Shown here: positions 55,851-64,000 of the stretch, piece by piece
How positions within the stretch are numbered: position 1 is the first letter of the stretch
How the letters are laid out: every line of letters starts with the position of its first letter
Assembly: GCF_003573695.1 (NCBI RefSeq)
Contig: NC_039364.1
Span: 64,376,256 to 64,440,255 of the forward strand
Length of the DNA: 64,000 bases
Direction: 5' to 3'
From: Papaver somniferum
Lineage: Eukaryota; Streptophyta; Magnoliopsida; Ranunculales; Papaveraceae
Position numbers and translations under genes: made by a program
The notes under the pieces: model-generated
Seen by the model: only the letters and a program-made list of their open reading frames with translations
Databases searched by the model: none
What the model was told of the DNA's origin: nothing

Positions 55851-57407
55851 GTGAAGTCCACAAATCAGTTGAACTCGTTGTGGACAACAAGTCAACACAA
55901 TCTGTTTAACGAATGATCAAACTTTTCGATGTTACTGGCATGATCTTCACAACAAGATTCGTGAACGGTTGGACTCGAATACGACGTGGATACAAATTAA
56001 TACAATAGCCTTGACGAACATTGAACTCGTACATTGTTGGATAGAGAATCGACCCAACAACATTCCGAATGTTGAAAATGAGCATGTTGTGGATAGAAAA
56101 TCGACACATAAGTGTTTTCGAATTTTGAGAATGATATGGAGCTCTTACTTGATATTGGTCGATGTCGCCGGTCGGAACCTCAAAAAAAAAAAACTCAAAC
56201 TCATGATTTTTCACCTCTATGTTGTAGGGAATCGAAAGACGATTCCAACGAGCAAAAAATCACTCAAATCAGACTTAAAACGAAGAAGTTATTGACGAAA
56301 CAAGATTTTCACTTAGCAGGCGTGCTGTTGCTGACATGACACTGCTGACTTGGCAGTAAGGCCCCGGAAGAGGTTGTTGACGTGGCACTTACGTTGACAT
56401 GGCTTCCTTGATGATGTGGCCATCACTGACGTGGAGAATGGGACGATGTGGCCATAGCTGTATAGGTAAGACTGCTGACGTGGCATCTGATACGACGAAG
56501 TGATGGCGTGGCATAATACTGACTGGACATCATGCTTATCTGGCAACTGTAATGGCATTCTAGATGGACCTCAATGCTGACGTGGCAGTTGACTTGGCCA
56601 TGTCCGCCGGCCACGGTTTTTCTGATCTGTTGCCTCTAATCTTGAAGTTTTTGCAACGGTTGTAAGAACTGTTATCTTTTCTCTCTAACAGTTGCAATAG
56701 TTCAGGACACTGTTGTCTTTTCTTCAACTGTCATATTTTTTTTCGAACTTTGTGCAACAATCTTGCTGAACTGTTATCTTTTCTGCGAACCTTTTGCAAC
56801 AGTCTTTTTGAACTGTTGCCTTTTCTCCGAACCTCTTGTGACAATTTTTCTTATGACCTTTTCTGGGGGCTTTCCCTAGGGTTTGCAAGCGCCTAGAGAT
56901 GTAGGTAACTAGACAACCCTGTGAACATGACAGTAGTGATTTCAACATACTGCAAACTCGATTATGTGGAAGTTGCGTTATTTGGGAAGCAAATTCTTCG
57001 AACTTTGGACTTGAACATGCAGCGGATCGAACATCCTGCAACAGTTTTGATGATGTTTTCATTCCATCTTTTACCGCCGACCGAACGTCCTGAGAACAGT
57101 TTCATCGGACTTTGTAGTAATGCGGTTTCGGTGGTTTCCGAATGTAATAGTTTCTGCAAATCTCGAACATCGAATCTGGACTGCAGCAATTACGATCAAC
57201 TGGACTGCAGTAACTGCGATCTGGTTTGCAGCAACTGCGATCAGCTGGACTGCAACAATTGCAATCAAATTAGACTGCAGCAGTTACGATCAACTAGACT
57301 GCATCAGTGGTTTCTGATGGCGTCCAAACTGCTTTCTCACGAACACGATTTTGAAGCTTTCGGTAATATTTTTCTCAACGGGAAAACACGATTCTTTTTC
57401 TCGTAGT
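55851..57407. other. Unassigned repeat-rich stretch
   Basis: It has no recognisable gene. Three minisatellite zones lie in it: TGACGTGGCA-type at 56330-56600, GAACTGTTATCTTTTCT-type at 56660-56850, and CTGCAGCAATTACGATCA-type at 57175-57310. It lies on the interior side of the PBS at 57408, so it is probably leader or decayed interior of that minus-strand element. Confidence 0.45.
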
Positions 57408-57426
57408 CCCCTTAGTCGGCGCCAAT
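57408..57426 (-). other. Primer binding site of a minus-strand gypsy-type element
   Basis: On the minus strand the LTR end TAGGTACAAACA is followed by TTGGCGCCGACTAAGGGGAC. TGGCGCC-type sites are common in plant Ty3/gypsy elements. Confidence 0.6.
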
Positions 57427-58510
57427 GTTTGTACCTAGAAATATTTCCAGGCACTAAACATGATGATTTTGGTGATGCTGATCAGAACTAGGGTTTTACG
57501 CAAAACAAGCAGAAATATGAGAGACACGAATTTTACGTGGTTCGGCATGGTTTTCCTACATCCACGGACGAATCCCCGTAGGGAGATATTTTATTGATGT
57601 ATTGATTAGAATGGTTTTCTCCCTTTTAGGGTTTGTTGGTGTATTTCCGTCTATCAGGGTGTGTCCCTTTAGGATTGAGATTCCCCTATTTATACAGTTG
57701 AATACATGAGTTAAACCCTAATTTCGAGATAAACTTCCTCTGCAAGTAACTTGGCTAGGAAGACATCTGGAATGTTCTAGAATTTTCTCTGCAGCTTGGT
57801 CAACAAGTCATCCAGAAACTTCCAGAATCTTCTTCCAGGGTTTTTGCTCTGGGTCGGTGGAAACGGGCCAAATCAACACGGGCTTGCGAGTTTGACCAAC
57901 GACCTTGACTTTGACTGGCAAGGTTGACTTTTGCTATTGACTGCGACTATCGATCTTTGACTGGCAGACTGCCTTGGCTGAAGACATGGCTGGAGACTGG
58001 ATGGCAGCCGACTGAGTACTTGGCTGGAAACTAGTTGGTAGTGCGACTTACAACTTGGCTGGATGCTAGTTGGCAGCACCGCTGGCAACATGACTGGATG
58101 CTAGTTGGCAGCACCGCTGGCAACATGGTTGGAAACTGGCTTGGAGCGCGACTGGCAACATGGCTTCGACAGTTGACCGATGGTTGACTTTGACCATTGA
58201 CCGACCGACAAACTTGGTTAGGTTGTATACTATATTAGTTGGCTGAATGGCAGACTTGAATGAGGGCTAAATGGTGGTTCAATGTTAATATGGCCCAATA
58301 TGTGGCATTTTTACTCATGGTACAAACAAATATCTTCCTCAATAGGAAACAAATCTACAAAATCAATCCATAAAGATTTTTATTTTTATCTTCTATTTAA
58401 ATATTTCTATAAATATTATAATTACCAATGTATTTTTCTTATATACTCTATGTACTCCTTTTAGTTTTAGTAATAACATAGCATTTAATAGGGATAGTTT
58501 TGTACACTCC
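57427..58510 (-). repeat. LTR of the gypsy-type element, outer boundary unresolved
   Basis: The inner end is clear from the PBS. A TATA-like CCTATTTATACAG lies near 57684. A tandem array with ACTTGGCTGGATGCTAGTTG and GCAGCACCGCTGGCAACATG units fills 57990-58160. The outer end is somewhere before the MITE-like piece at 58513. Confidence 0.45.
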
Positions 58511-58512
58511 TC

Positions 58513-58574
58513 CGGTCTCCTTAATATCTTGACTTAATCAAAACAGACTAATAATTTAGGACGAAGGGAGTAAT
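58513..58574. mobile_element. Stowaway-like MITE fragment
   Basis: The left end reads TACACTCCTCCGGTCTCCTT and the right end GGACGAAGGGAGTA, imperfect inverted copies of the CTCCCTCCGTCCCA terminus of Stowaway/mariner MITEs. At about 60 bases it must be a remnant. Confidence 0.5.
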
Positions 58575-59642
58575 TAATTCGAAACATTGCAGAATAGCAT
58601 CAATGACACATATCACTGTTACATGCTATTTTCAAATGATTAAATCTTGAATCATAATTTAGGTCATAAATAATAAATTGTTCTTAACCAAATTCATCAA
58701 GTATGAACAAATGTTCTTAAGCTTAGTCATATTTCGAGAACGTAATCAAGATAAACTTGACTCAAAATTTCTGTTATGCATGTTGTCTAATTTAGTTATG
58801 CGACAATGTCTCATAGATAGAAAGGTGAAAACTTGAGAAATAGGTGGTTCAGTCTTCACTTACCTTTTGTTGATGAAGTTCTTCAAAAGTTTCGGATGAT
58901 CTTCGCCTTCAAACTGTAGAACGCAGTGATGTCTGCTACTCAACTACACACTTCTATCCTAATCCGAGACTTGACTAAATGTAGACTAGAAATTAAGATA
59001 TAGTTTTGATCAACTGAATTTGACAACAAACTTGAGATAGCAACACTTGTGAGTTCGACCGAGCAATGCTCTAACATTGTATTCCAGAAACTCAAATATC
59101 TAGGGTTTGCAAGATGGTTTGCCAATATACCCTGAGCCGAAATTACATAATAACTGAATTTCTCTCTTTGATGTTTGAAACCTTCCCAAATGATAAAATC
59201 ATTGCTTGGGAAAGTTTCAATTGATCCACAAAATTAATTCTTGAACAATAAATTGTTTCGAACTAATATTGTTAGGGACCTTGAAACATCCAATGCTTTG
59301 AATCATATTTCGAGATGTTTGACAAGACAAGCTTGACTCGGAAATTTTTTCTTTGTAAATCTACTAGAAGTTATACGACATAGTCTCATATAGATAAAAT
59401 GGTAAAACTTGTGAGTAAATAGAATGGTTTAGTCTTCACATACCTTGTTGATGAAGTTCTCCAAATATCTTCGTCGATCTTCAATCTTCGAGGGTGATGT
59501 CTGATACTTAACTACCAATTTCTATACGTAATTCGAGACTTGACTTAGTAGACTAAAAATCAAGATATAGTTTTGTTCATCTAATATTGACGACAAGCTT
59601 GAGATAACAAAACTTGTGGGTTCAACCCAATATTGCTCTAAC
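58575..59642 (-). repeat. Two decayed Copia-like LTR 5' ends in series
   Basis: The first ends GAGTTCGACCGAGCAATGCT CTAACA near 59078 and the second GGGTTCAACCCAATATTGCT CTAACA near 59642. Both give the family LTR start on the minus strand. Both contain the TTGATGAAGTTC block seen in A, C and the solo LTR. Confidence 0.6.
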
Positions 59643-59955
59643 AAAATGTACTAAAAATATGCTTCCAATAAGAGATAAGCTGGTGGGGATCATGCCACAT
59701 AAATGCACTCCATTCTGTTCTCAGCACACTGAATCGCCTGCACATATCATCATAGAGTGCCCTTTATCCAAAGCCGTGTGGTTCGCCACTTTGGGTTTGC
59801 AGAACGGAAACAATATAAACTTGGTAGATTGGTTACGTGACTGGTTTGATAAGTTACATATGAACCAAATGGTAGAGAAGCAACTCAGCAAAATAGTTAT
59901 TGTTGCCTGGTGCATTTAGTCTGAAAGGTGTGACAAAGTTTTCCAAGGGGGTGAT
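59643..59955 (+). pseudogene. LINE fragment, zinc-binding (zf-RVT) region
   Basis: The reading LPIRDKLVGIMPHKCTPFCS then ESPAHIIIECPLSKAVW has the LPTRDxL...C..C...E...H....C....VW pattern of the plant LINE zinc-binding domain. It continues into NLVDWLRDWFD and stops at 59919. It is not from the LINE at 24391-30862 and is the leftmost unit next to the TPR gene. Confidence 0.65.
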
Positions 59956-60746
59956 TTTTCTCCGGAGAAAATCATAAGTGCGGGAAGTTCACAGCAGATC
60001 ATCAGACAAGACCAGAAAGGATAAGAAGAACCGAGACTAGAAATAATACTAACAGAGGTGTTTTAGTTCATCCGTCAATATTATTTAAAGAAAATAATAA
60101 TAGTAAAAAAGAAAAAAGAAAAAAGAAAAAAAAACAAACAGAGGTTACAAATTTTGGATACCACACAAATTTAAGTTTACAAATATTAAGAATTTTGGAT
60201 TTTTAACCTGGGTTGTATTTAACTGAATCCTAAAGCAAACTTGTTGATTCATGAATCATGATGTACTTGTTGAGTATCGAATGAAGCTTAGTGATGAATA
60301 ATCACATACTCCTATGAGGACGCATTTTCTTCGCACAACTAAATTATTCGTTGCTGATTTGCTATATCAAGCGCAATTAAATTTACTGAATCATTCATGT
60401 GAAGTCGGAACATTTTGAACATAAAAGTAAACATTACTTCATGGTGCACTGCTTTTAATAAAATAAGTAGATGACCCCTTTCGACCACTTTCAAAACTTT
60501 CTGCTGCTCTCGCGTCTCGCTGCACTAACTCCTCTTGCTTCCTTTTTTGCAATAATTGCAGAGGTTTATGACTTTGTCTTCAGCCTCTCTCCTGGTTATC
60601 AAATCAATGGAGTGGCATCAGATTAAAATGCTTTGTGGGGAAAAAAATCCCATTACAATTACTCGTGCTGCCTTGCGCAACCAGACTGTGGTCTCTATCT
60701 GAAGTGTATATTTGCCATACACTACCTTGTACGTTGAGATTTATTT
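59956..60746. other. Intergenic stretch between mobile DNA and the TPR gene
   Basis: No gene is seen. A GAAAAAA-type microsatellite lies at 60090-60133. The right part is presumably the 3' UTR of the TPR gene, since the stop codon is at 60747 on the minus strand. Confidence 0.5.
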
Positions 60747-63700
60747 TCAGACAACTATGTTACCGTTAGATGATATTGAAGCCGCTTCTATTCGCTTCTT
60801 TACTTCCTCAAGGCAAGCTTGAAGATCTCTCAATTCATCAGTATCAGAGAAATTTACTGCCTGAAATGAAAGAAAATTTTGAAAGTAGCTTTATCAATGT
60901 AAAGACGGATACAAGAATACCAGGCGAAAGGTGTTGGGTTTTTATGGTTTAAGCAACAAACCAAAAACACTTTTTAATGTTTTTTTCTTTGTTTGTTTTG
61001 ATACAAAGTGTGCTGAATGTTAGAGGTCAAATTCAAGTAGCTAGATGTCCTATAGCCATGCATAGTGATGTTTGTTGACTAAAAGGTACTACATCTAAGA
61101 GCCGCTCTCTGGATCATATCTTAAACAATTGAACCATACCTGCCTAATTACACTTCTTAAGTGCATCTCAGCCGAATTGAGTTCTCGGCGGCTACCAGTG
61201 GATGAAGCGATCTCCATATGTACCTCACAGAGTTGCAAGGATGCATTTGCAAATTTCTTAAACCTATCTCTGTTTTTCCACAAGTCAGCTCCCTGAAAAT
61301 CGAGTGTATTAGAAGTACTGTGTGTTATCCAGATGATAACATGCCTTAGAAGGAAGAGAAACCAACCTTTTTCACTAAATAGTACTGTTTATTTTAGCAC
61401 GGCATAAGTATATACCACATCAATCAAACTTACCTGATAGAATCTGACATGCTTCAGAAGGGCTTCTGAACACATAGTGAGATCCCCTTTAAGTTTATGC
61501 CACCTTGCATACAAACCCCAAATATTTTCCCCACCACCACCTCGGACAACCTATACTAAATCAATGAGAATTAAACAGAACATACCGGGAGGATACAAGG
61601 AAAGAGTCGAAAACAGGGATACACCAAAATTAGAAAGGTTCAGAGAAAGGTACCTGCTGAAGAACATTCCCAAGGAGTTCCACCAAATGACCAGCCTCTA
61701 GTGACCTCGTCGCGTCAGGGTCTGGTGATGATGAACTGCCTTTTGAAGGAGCACAACTATGCTCCAAAGCTTGTGCTTCAATCTCAACCATAACCCTCTC
61801 CAGCAATTGCACATCTATTCTTTTATTATTTGTCGTATCCAGTACCTTCTTTGTAGCCTCCAATGCCTAAAAGATGCCATCAAGCAGTTGAGCATTCATT
61901 TGCTATCCTTACTCTTACATGCAGATACTATATACTTTACCCAGGTGATACCCATACTTCGCCATGTAAATCAGTAAATCACGAGAGAGTGGATGATTAA
62001 TTTGGATGAGGTGTTTCTACCCACATTCACATCTAAGGCCATTAAACATGCTGGATGAAAAAGAATGGCTCTAACAAGTAATTCGCACCAAAAGCTTCTT
62101 ATAGTAATTTTACAAGAGAAACTATGAGCCCTTCTTTCAGATAAAAAATAAAGTAGAACCTAAGCCAAAAACACACTTTACCTGTCTGAGGTTACCAATC
62201 TCAAAAGAAACTTGGCTGAAATTCTCCCACATTTGCCAGCTGCTCCGTCTGCCGGTTCAAAATAAACATGTGAGCAAGCCAATTGCTTCTCAAAATTTGG
62301 ATAGAGGATATAAAAAAAAAAAAAAAAAAAAAAAACGAGGATAGGATGCAGGGACGGCGAAGAAAAACCTAAATTTAAGGGCTTCCTTAAATGCGGTGAA
62401 GGCCTTCTTGTAGCTTTCTTTCATCATATGCCTGAAAGGAGTTTTAAAATGGCAGAAGTTATAAGTGTTTGAACAGTTGTGATGGAATAGGTCCATTTTC
62501 ATTGCTGTTACGTAATTTGGTTACTCTTCCAAATCTTAAAATTTTATCAAATCACATCAATTCCTCCATGTACACAAGTTAGGATCCGATATTAATTAGT
62601 TCTAACACTGGAAATGAGAAAAGTAACATCAAGAAGCTAAACATACAAGCAAGCAATGTTGTTCCAAGCTTCTCCATTATCAGGATCAAGTTCAACGGCA
62701 CGAGAAAAGCCAATTAATGCCATGTCAATATCCTGAGCCTGCACAAACCGAAAAAAGTTATTTGACCAGTTTCCCTATCGCGGTTAACCCAATTACTAAA
62801 CGACGAATGAACACTGAGTGAGAATGGGTAACCTTTTGCGTAGGAAGGTTACCTATCCTACTGAAAACGCCTATTCTTATGGTTGTCTTATTTTTTCTCA
62901 ACATTTCAACATTATAGTTTGACTACTATTTTCACCTTCAATGCAGCAGCTCCAAGTGCAAACCAACCATCAGGAAACAAAGAATTCAAGGCCATTGCAG
63001 ATTCCCTAAAATGAGACACATAAGAGTTGATCCCACACTTAAGACCAGAAGAACACATGAAGAATAGGAGAAGCTAATTAGAGAATAAATGTGAGGTTCT
63101 TAGAAGCATAATACCAAAGGGTTTTAGATTCCTCGTAATTCCCCCTGTTATACGCACTATGAGCAAGAGACCTCTGTCAAATAAGAAACAAAAAGGAGAA
63201 AACAATCATTACAAATGAACACAACAATTATGTCAGGTTGGCTGTCGAGAAACTGGATCACCTTAGCTCGAGCTGACTTGTTGCTTGAAACTTCCAATGC
63301 CTTCTCATAATGAGCATCAATGTTTGTAACATCACCCAGTGAGCACCTGGAACAAAAGCCATTTAGTACAAGCGAAGATATGCATGTGATGATAGTTTGT
63401 CAACTATGGTAGAAAATAAAGTAAGAACATTCGTTGAGCTAAAACTAACAAATCTATAGATGAGTCCAATGCTTATTTTCGTCAGCAAAGTTGGTAAGAA
63501 TCTTAATCCCTACACTCCATTATGATCTACAAAACCACTGCTAGGTTTGTATAAAATGACATCATCAAGGTGACGTTACTTGGTATTTTCTATTTCCACT
63601 GATATGATTCCGTGGTCTTTCAATTCAGAAAAGAATAAAGGTCAATGAGATCTTTATCAAATTGTACACAATGCTAGTGAAACTACTTTGAAAACTCAGT

Positions 63701-63858
63701 AGGTGTGAACAAATAACGAATATTTAATTTAGACATTTAAAACAGAAAGGTTATGCATGCAATTTCAGGGTTACACTTACCATAACCTTGGATCATTGGG
63801 CAGTTCACATAGCCGCTCCTTGATGAGCTCAACAGCTGCAGCCTTCTTTTCTATTAGG
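60747..63858 (-). CDS. TTC27: TTC27/EMW1-type tetratricopeptide repeat protein, 3' exons (gene continues past 64000)
   Basis: Eleven GT-AG exons are read on the minus strand: 63781-63858, 63262-63346, 63115-63175, 62936-63005, 62647-62738, 62369-62431, 62182-62248, 61654-61866, 61434-61551, 61140-61292 and 60747-60860. The joined frame is open: LIEKKAAAVELIKERLCELP, NDPRLWCSLGDVTN, HYEKALEVSSNKSARAKRSL, SAYNRGNYEESKTLWESAMA, PDGWFALGAAALK, DIDMALIGFSRAVELDPDNG, EAWNNIACLHMMKESYKKAF, then a helical C-terminus ending EAASISSNGNIVV. W-x2-L-G/A-x-A and A-x-x-P TPR signatures recur. The blocks match plant TTC27-type proteins. Yeast Emw1 and human TTC27 are TPR proteins, the human one linked to HSP90-dependent assembly of spliceosomal U5 parts. 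The same role in plants is inferred. No defect is seen. Confidence 0.88.
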
Positions 63859-64000
63859 CTGAACGCATGAGAATTCAAGTGCCCGTGAGCATGAATATCG
63901 AAATACTAAAATAAAAACCTAGCCAGATTACAACTTTGTGCTTTGCCGTACCAGTAACAATCAATTACATTATTCCATAACTCCAGATCCTCAAATATCT

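Noticed and set aside
57120..57317. ORF with Ala/Thr/Ile repeats
   Set aside because: It is a translation of the CTGCAGCAATTACGATCA minisatellite.
62311..62334. Poly(A) run as a retroposon tail
   Set aside because: It lies within an intron of the TPR gene, with no recognisable retroposon body or target duplication. It is a simple homopolymer.

Overview
This is a plant nuclear window, almost certainly from a eudicot with a large, retroelement-rich genome. The evidence is GT-AG introns, long LTRs, plant initiator-Met-tRNA and Arg-like primer binding sites, plant mobile domain (PMD) genes and an L1-type LINE with an RNase H tail. A Papaver-like genome is possible but the sequence alone does not prove it. 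Bases 1-59955 are mobile DNA in deep nests. One conserved host gene, a TTC27/EMW1-type TPR protein on the minus strand, occupies 60747 to the right edge.

Nesting from the outside in. Element D (Ty3/gypsy, plus strand) spans 35091-54040 and starts outside the window. Copia-like element C (minus strand) sits in D's 5' LTR and ends at 35090. A related LTR, B (plus, 21460-22126), lies in C's interior. Copia-like element A (plus, before 1 to 21459) lies in B. Ty3/gypsy element E1 (minus, 3212-17983) lies in A. E1 itself carries a 683-bp LTR-like insertion (9064-9746). C's LTR is split by a further LTR-type element G (24334-33220, target duplication gtctc), which is split by a LINE (24391-30862, target duplication taactagta). 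Inside D are a solo Copia-like LTR (38673-41168, duplication ctttt) and a second E-family element, E2 (41932-50526, duplication acttc). E2 landed in the last exon of D's own PMD gene.

The most unusual feature is the shared plan of D, E1 and E2: LTR, PBS, gag, protease, a deletion that removes RT/RNase H and most of integrase, a short integrase C-terminal tail, then an intron-bearing PMD gene on the opposite strand, a polypurine tract and the other LTR. The PMD gene in E1 and E2 has its own TATA box and a spliced 5' leader and runs convergently toward gag-pro. Each copy has its own stops and frameshifts, so the shared ancestor probably encoded an intact PMD protein. The antisense orientation would explain how introns survived retrotransposition.

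Elements A and C are Copia-like in LTR ends, PBS and PPT but show only a zinc-knuckle gag-like ORF (plus a small coiled-coil ORF in A) and no pol. From 54041 to 59955 lie decayed Copia-like LTRs, a gypsy-type LTR with its PBS, several unrelated minisatellites, a Stowaway-like fragment and a LINE fragment. Stretches 59956-60746 hold no recognisable gene.
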